In this document: piece after piece, positions 1 to 12,059 of the stretch | Numbering within the stretch: the stretch's first letter is position 1 | Layout of the letters: every line of letters starts with the position of its first letter | DNA from: Drosophila pseudoobscura | Taxonomy: Eukaryota > Arthropoda > Insecta > Diptera > Drosophilidae | NCBI RefSeq assembly: GCF_009870125.1 | Contig: NC_046683.1 | Location: 48,995,869-49,059,868, forward strand | Direction of reading: 5' to 3' | DNA: 64,000 bases | Position numbers and translations under genes: made by a program | The notes under the pieces: model-generated | Told to the model about the DNA's origin: nothing | What the model saw: the letters and a program-made list of their open reading frames with translations, nothing else | Databases searched by the model: none

Positions 1-704
1 TTTTCTATGAGTTCCCATATTCTTTCAAATTCTGTTAGTCCAAAGGAAGGTATAGGAAAAGTCAGAGAAGGGATTCGAGACCACTCCATGTACACAACTC
101 AGACAAATCATATACAACAACAAAAGAACACGAATCGTTTGTCAATTCAATATAAATAAAGATAAATCAGATCAAAGATAAAGGATATATATTATACATA
201 TGTATTGTATTTTAAATGTGTTTTAACTAAGTTTATCCAGTACAAGAGATATACTATGTGTAGATCAGATATTGGTATATATATATCATGAGTCTCATTT
301 AATGTATGTTTAAATTATTGTATATGTATGTGCAGATCCCAAAACAAGAGCAAAACAAGAATTATTCCAACATAAAAATATAATTATAAATGGATATATT
401 ATATATATATATATATAAACGAATGATAAATCAAAATAAAAGTAACCAAAGCGCAGAAAACAACTCTCTGTTCATTCACTCTCTCATGATATTTCTCTTA
501 GTCGTTTGGGGGCTTGGTTTCGTTAAGAGAAACGCGTTAGATCTGTTTGGAGAGCACTCAACATATATAAGGCCGATCTTGAAGGGGAGCCCGCTCATTC
601 GTTCTTTCTTGTTCGCTCTGGCTCCGCGCACATTGCTGGTCGTCTGTTTCAGTCTACTGATCCGCTCCTACCTTCCAAAGTTCTCCAGTTTCAGTGCTTC
701 AAAG
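1..704. other. AT-rich non-coding stretch and Faa 5' region
   Basis: No coding exon is recognisable here. The first 400 bases are AT-rich with short TA runs (about 400-417). An open frame at 390-812 runs through the Faa start in another phase and has no recognisable domain. The last 100-200 bases before 705 are richer in GC and probably hold the Faa promoter and 5' UTR, but I see no clear core motif. Confidence 0.5.
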
Positions 705-2410
705 ATGCCCCAGAGTTTTGTGCCAGTGCCAGCGGGAAGCGATTTCCCTCTGGAGAACCTGCCCTATGCTGTATTTTCCACCCAAAGTAATGTGAGTACC
801 GCAAATGATTAAAACCATTAAAACCAAGGAAAATATTAAAGATTTATGTTGGTTTTTTCTCAAGTTCAACCATTTTCCATGTGACTTTGAGCCAGTTCTA
901 GATTTCGCTTCGTTCTAGAACAGAAACCACTTTGGGGCATAACATTTGCATACATCATCCGACAAACAAGTTTGTTTAGGAAAACAATATGCTAATCTCA
1001 ACTCAAAATAACTTATAAAACACATCGTACCATCCTAGCTCTGATAAGACCTCATATCGTGTCTGAATATCGTAATTAAAATCACTCTCCCTCTCTCTCT
1101 GGTCAACAGAAAGCTCATCGGTTGTGCGTGGCCATAGGAAATCATGTCCTCGACTTGAAAGCTGTCTCCCAATTATATCCACCCACCGTGCAAGCGAGCT
1201 TGCAGGCGGAGACTTTGAACGCCCTCATGGGCTTGGGCCACGAAGCTTGGGATGTGGTGAGGACACAGACTCAGAAGCTTTTGCAGAAGGGTTCGGAACT
1301 GGATCAAAATGTGGACCTTAAGGAAGCGTAAGAAAAGAACAGTTGGAAAAAGCTCTCGCTATCCTTAACAAAATTTCATATTCCATTTTAGTGCAATCAT
1401 CGCTCAGTCAGAGATTAGTCTGCATCTGCCCGCCCAGATTGGGGACTATACGGACTTCTACTCGTCCATCCATCATGCCACCAATGTGGGCATCATGTTC
1501 CGTGGTCCGGATAACGCCCTCATGCCAAACTGGCGGCATCTGCCAGTGGGCTACCATGGTCGGGCCAGCTCTGTGGTCGTCTCTGGGACACCCATCCGTC
1601 GTCCTCTGGGACAGACGCTGCCCGAGGGCGCCGAGAAGCCTGTGTTCGGGGCGTGCCGTCTGCTGGACTTTGAGCTGGAGATGGCCTTCTTCATTGGAGG
1701 TCCCGGCAACCGGTTGGGTGAACCCATCCGCGTGGACGAGGCCTGGAAGAATGTGTTTGGTTTCACCCTGATGAACGATTGGAGTGCCCGGGATATCCAG
1801 AAATGGGAGTATGTTCCACTGGGGCCATTCACGGCGAAGAACCTTGGCACCACCATATCGCCGTGGGTGGTGCCAACGGCTGCCTTGAAGCCGTTCCTGC
1901 TGGACAACTTCCCCCAGGAGCCGGAGGTCCTTCCGTATCTGCGCCAGAGCGTGCCCTTCAACTTTGACATCAATTTGGAGGTTTCCCTGAAACGTAGGTA
2001 CCAAATGGATGAGAGTCCTGAGTACTGGGCTTGATGTGGGGATCCTTTCGTTCTTACTTCCAGCTTCGGATCAGAACGAGGCCCTCATCTCGAAGTCCAA
2101 CTTCAAGCATCTGTACTGGACGCCACTGCAGCAGATTGCCCACCACACGGTCACCGGCTGCAACCTGCGACCTGGCGATCTGATGGCCTCCGGCACAATA
2201 AGTGGAGAGACGCCTGATTCGTATGGCTCCCTCTTGGAGCTGTGCTGGAAGGGCACTAAGAATGTGGAGCTGCCGGGCGGCAAGAGCCGCAAGTTCCTGC
2301 AGGACTACGACGAGGTCATTATCCGGGGTCACTGTGAGAAGAACGGCCTGCGCATCGGATTCGGGGAGTGTGTGGGCCAAGTGCTGCCCGCCCACCCCCT
2401 GCCGCAGTAG
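705..2410 (+). CDS. Faa: fumarylacetoacetase (FAH), last step of tyrosine breakdown
   Basis: Hydrolyses 4-fumarylacetoacetate to fumarate and acetoacetate, a cytosolic metal-dependent enzyme. Four exons join in frame: 705-791, 1110-1327, 1392-1993 and 2064-2410, giving 417 residues, the usual FAH length. The start [21 protein letters not shown] matches the family N-terminus. Exon 3 carries the DYTDFYSS metal/catalytic region, the [12 protein letters not shown] block, the ELEMAFFIG metal-binding glutamates and the [15 protein letters not shown] block. Exon 4 has [15 protein letters not shown]. Introns use GT-AG. An AATAAA signal lies 20 bp after the stop (2431-2436). The identification is firm and all conserved blocks appear intact. 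The long antisense frames over exons 3 and 4 are shadows. Confidence 0.97.
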
Positions 2411-2430
2411 GGTTTAATGGAATCTCGTTG

Positions 2431-2436
2431 AATAAA
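2431..2436 (+). terminator. polyadenylation signal of Faa
   Basis: AATAAA 20 bp after the Faa stop codon, followed by ordinary intergenic sequence; it implies a very short 3' UTR. Confidence 0.7.
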
Positions 2437-2879
2437 AGCCAAAATGCGAAAGAAAAACATGCTCAACAAGTGCTTTAAAGCTCTCTTTCAGCTGCTCCCG
2501 AAAATGTTGCTCTCACACTCGAATTCACGCTCTCCTCTCTCACGCCCCAATCGCTGATTCTGTCATTCCATGCTGCTTCGTAAATACACGCATGCCTGTT
2601 TCTTCAGCCCCAAACGAATGGCATTCGGAGAGAGCAAAAGCAAGAGCAAGAGCAGAGACGACAACGACGCCAGAGACAGGCCGAACGCAGTGGCTCCCGC
2701 ATTCATTTACTTCGAGCGGGCGAAGGCGGCCAAACGAACATCGAGCGGCAAACGTCGGCGCGGCCATCCAGCAAACTAGTTTAAAGCACCATAAAAAGCC
2801 CCAAAAGCCAACAACGGCGACGGAGAGCAGACGCGACTGGCGCCGGGGCCCCACCAATAAAGTTTGCGGCTAGTGTGTT

Positions 2880-2980
2880 CATTTTCTTCAGTGCAACAAA
2901 TTAGTTAATAAAACTACGGAAAATCTCTATTGAGTGCAACTGCAGTGGGGAAGAGCATGCTCTGAATTCCGAGTGTAAGT
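2880..2980 (+). promoter_or_regulatory. possible upstream promoter and untranslated exon of wit
   Basis: An initiator-like TCAGTG (2888-2893) is followed by a strong splice donor GTAAGT at 2975-2980. Together they could be a 5' UTR exon spliced to the wit coding exon at about 5.2 kb. This is inference from motifs only. Confidence 0.25.
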
Positions 2981-5128
2981 GCAGGTGCAGCAAAAAGTTT
3001 TCCTGTTTGTGGATACGTTCAAGTTTTTCCGCAAACAACTCGAGAAAAATGTCTTGGAAAAATCAATTTTTTAGTCGTCTCTGTGCGCACGCACACCAGC
3101 AGAAACACACATAATACACTCTCACAGACAGTTGGCGGCGACGGCCACCCACCCTGGCAAATAGAGCGAAGAGAGGAGAGAGGAGTCAACAAGAGCAGAC
3201 CCCTGAGACCCATTCACATTCACTTTGCCATTATCGTTGTTGCTGCTGCTGTCTTGCTTGCACTTTTGTGTCTCGCATTGATTTTGCATGTCGCATCGCG
3301 TCGTCAGTAGTCGGTAGTCAGTCTTCGTTCGAATGTCGCAATTGAAAAATGCAGCCAAACCAATGCATATTGAATAGAGGGTGAGGCGTTCTCAAATTGG
3401 CTGCGTGCAAAGATTCACGTAACGAGATAATTGGGTAACCGGGGCTACCTTCCCTTTTATTTACCTTGGCCAAACGAAGATGAACCCCGAAACACTCTCA
3501 CGCACTCATACACACACACACACGCACTCACACACCAAAGCGTGGACATGGACAAAATGCACACGCAAAAAGTTAATCAGGCCCCAACAACAAATGCAGC
3601 AGCAACGAGAATAAACGCAGCGCATAGAGAACAGAGCTTCACCGACACTTGCATACCCTTTTGCGGTCCAGTAGTCAAGAGTGGGTCTTAACAACTTCTG
3701 AATCAGAGATACTCCACGTTGGACAGGGTGGCGAGCAGCATTTGCAATTAACTGGCGCCGTCGGCTATCGTGCGGGAGCACCCGGCGGCTCTTCGAACCA
3801 CCCCACACTACCGCTCCCCTCGCTGACAATCACCAGCCCCACTTGAGACAGCGCCAGCAGAACCTGTTTTGGCGCGGCAGAGAGTTGCTGCTCTGCTCTC
3901 TTTGGTGTCTGCGCCTGCGCTAGAGGGGTGAGAGAAGCTAGCCGGTCGATGCGTGCTGAACGAAAGGGGGGACGCACTCACTCTGGGGCGATAACGTCCA
4001 AAAACAGAAAAACAAAAGTTGGGCAATGAGAGAGAGCGCACAGAACTCCAAAGATCTCGTTTTACTCAATTCGTGTGGTGTGTGGTTTGGTGTACCCACG
4101 TCCAAGAAGTCCAAAGGAGGGACTCCTGGAATCTCGAGACTTGAGAGCAGGAAAAGTAACGCAAATTTAAATTGCCTTTCATCACGGTAGATCTTAATCG
4201 AAGTCCCAGTCCCTAAACTACTTCTCTTACTTCTTACGAGCAGCTCTTGTAGGTCCTCAGATCTTAGGACGGGAAAGGGGTAGAGCTTTTCATTCTTTAA
4301 TTGAATTCCAAGAGCATGAATAGAAAGCTCTAAAAAGTAGCTGATTGGGGAGCGATTTGATAATCGTATACAAGCCTCCTTATCGGACAAAATATTCCTA
4401 TCTCGCTGGAAATTTCATGCTCCGTCACCCACAATTAACCCAAATGTCGGCCCAATGCAAATCACTCACCATACACACACACACAGAGGACAACATATAT
4501 ACTCTATATACAGTGGGAGAACGTAATAAGCTCAACCATCCACATAATTAATGCTTGCAAAATTTTCTAATCAGCGTCTCGAGTGGGCGACAGAAGGAAG
4601 AGGAAGAAAGAAGAGGAGACTTGCTTACCCCTTACCCTGGGCCCCTAGGGACATATCAGCACTGTGCCAATCTATTGCCAATCCCTCTGGATTTGGGTAT
4701 CCCCTAGTCGAGGTCGTCTCCATTCGAAATGGTATTGCATAGACAGGCGGCGCCTGGTTCCGAATGGGTTCCAAAGTGCAGCCGCGTTCCCTCCAGTGAC
4801 TGGAATTGTGGGTGTGGGGGAGCGTGAGCGTGAGCGTAAGACGACACTCGGTAATAGGCGCTGGTTGGAATTAAAATTTATCTGGGTCCGGCATTATCGG
4901 TTCGCCCACGGCTTGATAAAGTAGCTGAACTTGCAAACTCCCATCGCATATTGATACACAAGCCAAGGGAAGGAGGGCTAGCGGGGAATGAGGAGGGATC
5001 GTACTGGATCGCAGACTATTGATAATTCTTATGGTTGCGTCAACAACAATATTTATAAAACATTTTCGATATTTCAGCAGTTTTATTCACCCACAAAATG
5101 CCGTAAATTTTGAGTGTTGTGGCACCGA

Positions 5129-5144
5129 ATCGATAAAATCGATA
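5129..5144. promoter_or_regulatory. paired DRE-like sites just upstream of wit
   Basis: Two copies of ATCGATA (5129-5135 and 5138-5144) overlap the DREF/BEAF core and lie about 50-60 bp upstream of the wit start codon. The position fits a promoter-proximal element. The motif is seen directly; its use is inferred. Confidence 0.45.
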
Positions 5145-5191
5145 GACCTTAAAGACAGGCACCACAAGGAAGCTATAAGAGGATTTCCAAA

Positions 5192-8149
5192 ATGAATCGA
5201 TTTACATGGAGCTGGTTGCTAGTGGCCCTGGTCTCCTTGGCCAGGAGCTGTAAGTATTCGATAGATCGAAGTTATATATTCCATTATATCTTCTAATGGA
5301 ACCCTCTCTCTCTCTATCTTTCGAATAGCACCTGTTCCCAGTCGGCAGTACAGCTGCATGAGCTACATGGAGAACGATAACTCCCTGCACGACGATGACT
5401 CCGAGCAGGACGATAGCGGGGAGCTGCTGGGGGAGCAGCAGCTCGAGCCCAGTGCAATTCCTAATCAGCCGCACAGACGCAGCTGCTCCGAGGGATACAC
5501 CTTCTGCTTTACCCTGTGGAATCAGAGCTTGAATAGCACGAGTATACTCAAGCAAGGTGAGTGTCCAAAGAGACATAGAGACATACCTCATCCCAATAAA
5601 TCTATCGATTGCTCAATCCACAGGCTGCTGGAAGGACAACACTGACCGAAACTCCATCTGCAATCCGTCGGAGTGCATCAGCACAGCCCCCACGTCGAGG
5701 ACCAGCTCTTTGTACTATTGCTGCTGTTCGGGAGATGTGTGCAATACGAAGTTTTCTGTGGTGGAACCCGCACCCCTGGAGCTGGGCTCCAACGATATCC
5801 GTTCCCCGCTCACCAATCTGGCGACGACCAAGCAGCACCAGTCCTTCCTGGCTGGCACAATGCTGGGCGTTGCTGGAGGAGTCACTGCCATCATGATTGG
5901 CATCTTCCTAGCCGTGCAGTATTGTCGGGGGCCCAAGGAGAAGCCGGAGCCAGAGGAATCCCCTCTGGCACCGTCGGGACCAGGCTACAGTTCTAATCTG
6001 CGAAATGTGGACAACATGAATCTAATTGGAATGCTAGGCAGTGGAAAGTACGGGACTGTCATGAAGGGTCTGCTGCACGACCAGGAGGTGGCTGTAAAGA
6101 TCTATCCCGAGGAGCACCATCAGTACTATGTGAATGAGAGGAATATATACGCTTTGCCCCTGATGGATTGTCCGGCTTTGTTGAGTTACTTTGGTAAGAA
6201 ACCACCACTGGGAGGTGCGACAGCTCCATTTTTATAGGTATTTTACTCTTTTAGGATACGATGAGCGCTGCACCATGGACGGACGGATGGAGTACCAGCT
6301 GGTGTTATCGCTGGCTCCATTGGGGTGCCTTCAGGACTGGCTGATAGCCAACACCCTGGACTTTTCCCAATGCTGCGGCATGCTACGCTCCATCACGCGC
6401 GGCATCTCCCACCTGCACACGGAACTGCGGCTGGGGGACCAGCACAAACCCTGCGTGGCCCATCGCGACATCAATACGAGAAACGTCCTTGTCCAGGCCG
6501 ATCTTTCGTGCTGCATTGCCGACTTTGGCTTTGCTCTGAAAGTGTTTGGGTCCAAGTACGAGTACAAGGGCGAGGTGGCCATGGCCGAGACGAAGAGCAT
6601 CAATGAGGTGGGAACGCTGCGCTACATGGCCCCAGAGCTCCTGGAGGGAGCCGTCAATCTGCGAGACTGCGAGACGTCCCTCAAACAGATGGATGTCTAT
6701 GCGCTCGGACTCGTTCTCTGGGAAGTGTCCACTCGCTGCGCAGACTTTTATGCCGCTGGACAGATGACGCCGCCCTACAAGGCCCCATACGAGCAGGAGG
6801 TGGGATCCCACCCCAGCTTCGACCAGATGCAGGCGCTGGTGGTGCGACACAAAGCCCGACCGCTCTTTCCCGCCGGCTGGGGAGGCGGTGCAGCTGCCAA
6901 AGTGGTGCGGGACACCTGTGAGGATTGCTGGGACCACGATGCGGATGCCAGGCTCACGTCGCTGTGCGCCGAAGAGCGGATGCAGGAGATGTCGGGACTA
7001 AAGCCACGTCTACAGGCCCAGCCGGCCAGTCCGCTGCTGAACACCAACAACCTGGCGTCGCCCACATCTCTGGAGCAGGTGAATCTGACAACAACGACGA
7101 CGACGGCAGCTGCAGTGCATCACCAGATGAACTCGGACACGGCGGGACTGCTCCAGCCGCCGCCCAACCAGCAGCTGCCGACGGAAAAGAATCATTTGAG
7201 CTACACGCAACAACAGCTCCAGCCGTACCAGGGTAGGAATCCTTGCCAGGAGCGGAATCTAGCGCCACTGCCACTGCGACCGCCGCCGGTGCTCGTGGAA
7301 CGAAGCAAGAAGCACAGCTTCCAGACACAGCCCCAGGAGAACAGTCTATCCTGCCTGGAGCACGATGTTGGTGTGGAGGAGCTGCTGCCGCCAGGCGGCG
7401 GAGGCCCCCCTGCCCATCACCACCAGAAGAATACCAACACAAATTCCAGCCTGGGGCAGGGATTCCCCAAACAGCAGAACACGGACCACAAGCTACGCGG
7501 CTGGCACGGAGTCCGTGCGCTCATCCACAAGAAGCTCTTCCGCAAGGAGCACGCAGAGGAGCTGTGCCGCCAACTGCAGCTGGGGGAGGAGAAGTCGAAC
7601 CTGGTGGCAGCACTGAAAGCGGGGGGCGGCATGCGACGACCCAACAATCTCGACCTGAGCCCCCGTCAACCGCTGGATAATAAGTCCATTCCCGTGCAGT
7701 TGCGGAGCGCGGAGCAGCGGAGTGGCACTCCCGCCCATATTGTGCCCCGATCACTGTCCAGCAGCCTCATTAAGCACATCAATAGCAGTAGCAGCACCAC
7801 AACCACGAACAACAACTGCATCCTGAGCCATGGGAACGAACTGCAGACCCTGACGCGACCCTCCTCCAAGCGTCGACCGGGTCACCTGCGCACAAACTCC
7901 CTTCTGGTGACTAGCCAGACCCAAGGCCAGGGACTTCCCACGGAGCAACAGATGCGCCGCCAGCATAGTTTGGAGGTGTTCCGGGAGGTCTTCAGCGGCC
8001 GAGGGAGCAGCGAGCGGCTCAGGGATCCCGCGGAGCGTGTGAAGACCCCTGGGGATGTGCCGCCATCGGTGCGAAAGGCCAGGGCCAGTAAGACCCTGAG
8101 TCTTTACGATGATCGGATGATGGACTCGTCGCTGCTTAATATACTCTAG
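5192..8149 (+). CDS. wit: BMP type II receptor serine/threonine kinase, wishful thinking
   Basis: Type II TGF-beta/BMP receptor, which in flies binds Gbb at motor neuron terminals and phosphorylates type I receptors. Four exons: 5192-5249, 5329-5556, 5624-6193 and 6255-8149, 916 residues, very close to the fly protein. Exon 1 encodes the signal peptide (MNRFTWSWLLVALVSLARS). Exons 2-3 hold the cysteine-rich activin-receptor ectodomain, including YYCCCSGDVCN. A membrane segment (about 173-195) follows. The kinase has LGSGKYGTV (about 233), VAVK (251), HRDINTRN (354), DFG (374) and APE (410), all catalytic residues present. A serine-, glutamine- and proline-rich cytoplasmic tail of roughly 395 residues, typical of BMPRII-type receptors, ends LSLYDDRMMDSSLLNIL. 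The identification is firm. Confidence 0.96.
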
Positions 8150-9247
8150 CATGAGGAGGTTCTGCTGCTGGAACTGTAAGGAACTCCAGACTGGAGGGGC
8201 AGCAGAACACGGACGAAACGGAGGGCAGAATCATATCTCATCCTCTCATCGAACACACATATTCAACGACAGCCATACTCGCAGGAGACTCGACGACTCG
8301 AACCGCTTCCTGGAAAAGATGTCTTCTGAACGAACAGATGAAACATTTATTTTTTCACCATAGCTAAAGGAGCAGCTCCACCCGAGGACCTGTATTGTAT
8401 ATTTAGATGTATTTTTTCACCAATCATCCTAGCGAGTAGTGCGGCAAACAACCAAAGTCCTTATAGGTTAGATCTGAATAGAAATGGTACGGATAGGAGT
8501 GTATCACAGTATATAGGATGGAGGCTCTAAATGCTTCCCCTCCCTCAACGATATATATTTTTGACATGAAAGTGAGCAAAACAGGTAGTAGTTTATATAG
8601 TTTTTCACTGGGCGTGAGACAGTGTGAGACAGAAGTAGAGACGGAAACGGAGACGGAGACAGAGAAAGAGACAGATAGGGGCTTAGTCGGACCACTTTTA
8701 TAGAGCCATATACACTTAAAAATCCCAAATGAAATACGAGTATATCTATAATTAAAACATTGTAACTGAATATTTAGTCACCACATACTATACGCGTGTA
8801 TATGCTGTTGTCCACCAGGGCTGTCACACCTCCATTAGAACTCCTATACAAATTAGAAGAAAAAAATACTCGAAGAAATTTATATAAACAAGCCACAGCA
8901 CCCTACTCTGAGAGGCAGAGGCAACCCTTGTGGGCCCACACAGCTGTCTTTTTTGTCGAGTATTATGTTTAACAAGTGGCGCGTCTTGCGGCATCGCCCC
9001 TCGGTACGGCTTGGAATTATTCTCTTTAAACCTTTGGAACCCCTAGACACCATTTGGATGAATTTTTCTGGAATGAATTTCCTTAGTAATTAGACCAAAA
9101 CACCCGCAGCCTTTCAATCACATAAGATGCAAGATCTAGTTATATGATTTACACTAATTATAATAATTAATTAAAATAAACAATTTATTTAAAACTGATC
9201 TGAACTCAACTGAAGAAAAGACTCCACGTACTTTTCAGACTTGCAAA
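8150..9247. other. wit 3' UTR and dib 3' flank (convergent genes)
   Basis: AT-rich, no coding sequence. Includes a GAGACG/GAGACA hexamer-like purine repeat at about 8630-8675. An AATAAA on the minus strand (plus-strand TTTATT at 9184-9189), about 60 bp past the dib stop, is the likely dib polyadenylation signal. Confidence 0.6.
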
Positions 9248-10910
9248 TCATTTCGAACGCGACCGAAGCTCGATCATCACGGGGGCATCTGGTTTATTGA
9301 TCAGCAGCGTGACGACATCCAAGTCCGCATCCGTTCCTCCCCGCCAGATTAGCTCAAAGTTCCGAAGCAGCTGGAAAATGCAAATCGTATAAGAACAGAT
9401 CGTTTGACTAACAAATTTTGGGAAACGATCAAAGATCGATGATCGTGCTCGTACCCGCAAGAGCAGCACATGGATATTTTGCTCAGCCAAACGGCGGGCT
9501 ATGCAGGCGCGCATTCCATGGCCAAAGGGCAGCACCAGGTAGGGATTGAGGGCATTGCGCTGCTGGAGCCAACGATCGGGCTGGAAGAGGAGGGGATCCG
9601 GAAAGTGCTGCTCCAAGCGGCAGGCAATCATATTCTGAGTCACAACTGTGGTCTGGAGAAGATGGAATCTCATTAGGGAACCCTTAAAGATGGGCTAATT
9701 CCCCTTACCCCTTTGGGCACAAAGTAGCCACTGAGCACCGTATCCTGGTTGAGTACTCGTCCAACGCCAACAGAAATGGGATTTAAGCGAAGCGACTCCT
9801 TTAACACTGCCCTCGTGTACGTGATGTCTGTGCGAAGAGCGTCGGCAGAGAGCGGCTGATCGGGATCGGGCAGCACTCTTCTGGCCTCCGCATGGAGTCT
9901 CTGCTGCACCTCAGGATGCCGAGCCACGTGGTAGAGCAGGAACGCAGAGGCATACGAGGTTGTATCGATCCCAGCCAAAAGAAGATCCGCCGCAGTGCCC
10001 ACCACATCGCTGTGATCGAGCTCTGGGTTTTGTAGGTACGTGGAGATCAGGGAGGATTGCTCGGAGGAGGAGCTTTCCATCAGTTTGAGGGCCACGCTCT
10101 CCATGTAGGACTGTGCCTGACGCAACTTCCGATAGCTTGGCGTCTCCATAAGGCGCCACAGCTGCAGGCCCTGATCTGTGGGCAGAATGCAACTGTTGGT
10201 GGTCTCGGCGGCGTGCATCAGGTGTGTGGATCGGGACTGGGGAGATTGCTCCTCTGGCGAGAAGGATTGCAGGCGAGCACCAAAGGTGAGAAGGCAAGTA
10301 ACTGCAAAGGGATTCTCAGATTACAAACATAGATTCATCGAATCGTTCTCCACTTACGTTCCAAATTCAATCTTGTTAGTTTTGGCAGCATATCGATCGC
10401 ATCTCCATCGTCCGATGATTCCCTCAGGAATGTTAAAAACTCTCGTGTCACGCCATCCACTTGGGGAATGAAGTTCCTCACGCTCTTCGGGGCACTCAGC
10501 TCCTTTTGCAGCTGTGAACGGAGACGCCACCACTCCGGACCATTGGTGGGCAGCAGACCCGTGGTCTTGTACACATGCGGACGCTGGCGGCGGTACTGTG
10601 CGAGGGCCAAATGACTGCGTCGCTGGGGGCAGTCGCGTTCGTTCAATAACTTGGCAATGTCCTTGGGGTCGTACAGCCAAACGATGTCCTGTCCTGGGGC
10701 CATCGTCTCCCTTACAATCGCTCCGTATCGCTCGTACTTGTCCTGCCCGGCCTGATGCAGCCGCAGGAAGGAATAGGAGCCAATGATTGGCATATAGTTG
10801 TAGAGATTCCCCAAACCCCAAGGGCCGCGTGGTCCCGGCATCGCCTCGAAGGGCTTGGCAAAGGTGCACTGCCTCGAAGTGCAGCTGATCTTCAGCAGCT
10901 TCGTTAGCAT
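9248..10910 (-). CDS. dib: mitochondrial P450, ecdysteroid 22-hydroxylase (disembodied)
   Basis: Halloween-family CYP302A1, which adds the C22 hydroxyl in the 20-hydroxyecdysone pathway in prothoracic gland mitochondria. Four exons on the minus strand: 10910-10358, 10301-9709, 9652-9455 and 9370-9248, 488 residues, normal for the family. Visible motifs are the PGPRGPWGLGN N-terminal block, the I-helix AGIDTTS (about 296-302), the ExxR helix KESLR (about 355) and the haem-binding FGHGMRAC loop (about 424-431) with its cysteine ligand. The basic start MLTKLLKISCTSRQ fits a mitochondrial presequence. All introns are GT-AG and 56-85 nt. The gene is convergent with wit. No defects seen. Confidence 0.95.
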
Positions 10911-12059
10911 TTTAGAGTTTCACAGTTCTAGTCGCGGAGAATTCCAGAAACGCACTGAAGACATGGATTTTTATTGCTGGCCAAGCGCATTCGTGGACGC
11001 TGCTGGTCGTCTTTTGTCTCACTTGTCGCCATAAAAACTGTTCGGCCCATGGAGTCGTGCCTACCTGTGGGTTCGGGTTCGGGTTCGGTTTACCTGCGAC
11101 GATCTTCTCTTAAGACCCTGCTCTTTGTTAATCCAGAGAAAGAAAGAGCATGGTCAACTTTTGGGCTGTTCCAAAAATCATCTTTGGCTGAATGAGATAT
11201 GTAAAATGCATGTAAAAGTAAATGAATCAACTTTGTTACCATACCGAAAAAGCAGAATCTTATGGTAGGACCAGATCTACTAGACTGCCGAATCTGGATC
11301 AGATCGGATTATTGATATAGCCTTTGCAGTGGCTGTGCTACCACTTCCACGCGCTTGTTCTTTCTCTCTCCCTCTCTTTCTAAATCGTGCAGTGTGCTTA
11401 GAAAGAGAGAGTGAGAGAACAAGATGTAAGTAGAAAAAAAATGCAAAACCGAATGAAGACTGGAAACAAATAAAATACTCCGTAATTCCGATAAAATAGG
11501 TAATGAAGTGGAAATAGGACAAAGTGCAAGAGCGACCATTGGAACATAACTAGCGTTCGTGGCTGCCCTCTTTCTCTACATGGGTTTCCCATCTCTCATG
11601 ACAAGTTCGACTAGAATTAAGATAGTTCGTTGTCTGCGTCACGGCACCCCCCCTTCTCAATTCGTCCCTTCACGAACACCGATGCCAAAAAACTGTGTGA
11701 GAGAGAGAGAGCATGCTGCAGTCTTGGGCTCCCATACCCTTTCCGGCGCTTACGTATTAAAATCATACATATATGTATTTAAATTATATAAATACGGACT
11801 AAGTGCCAGGCCCTTGCCTTGGCCGATCATTAAAGAAAATTATCCCAAAAAGCCAAATAAAATACAAACTATGAAAGTTTCTTGCAAGAGGAATTTTATT
11901 AGCTATCTTCGTTTGATCTTGCCAAAATCTAATGCTATAACCTTTATAGATGTTGGATAGAAAACAATCGAAAGTTTAATAGAAATTATAAGCGAGCCAG
12001 TTATCCTCAGATATCGATTGATTATTTATTAGACAGCTTTTCTTGGGGAATACAGTAGT
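10911..12059. other. intergenic region between dib and the UGT gene
   Basis: No coding sequence recognised. It contains a GGTTCG repeat (11070-11093, GGGTTCGGGTTC-like) upstream of dib, a CT/GA-rich block near 11355-11420 and a short GA run near 11698. An AATAAA on the minus strand (plus-strand TTTATT at 12025-12030) lies about 30 bp past the UGT stop. Confidence 0.5.

Larger units (their letters stand above)
2437..5191. other. Faa-wit intergenic region and probable wit 5' UTR
   Basis: About 2.7 kb without recognisable coding sequence. It contains a purine-rich AAGAGC/AGAGAC stretch near 2630-2690, a CA microsatellite near 3510-3535, a CA run near 4471-4485 and a GT-rich stretch near 4810. 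Open frames here (for example 3431-3691) are low-complexity and lack domains. It probably carries wit promoter elements and one or more untranslated wit exons. Confidence 0.5.

Noticed and set aside
390-812. 140-codon frame at the left edge
   Set aside because: It starts in AT-rich leader sequence and overlaps Faa exon 1 in another phase; no domain.
1408-2004. 198-codon antisense frame in Faa, and similar antisense frames in wit, Cep290 and the cuticle gene
   Set aside because: Mirror frames of GC-rich real exons; they have no family similarity of their own.
6954-7442. Antisense and shifted frames over the wit tail
   Set aside because: Low-complexity translations of the glutamine/serine-rich tail in wrong frames.
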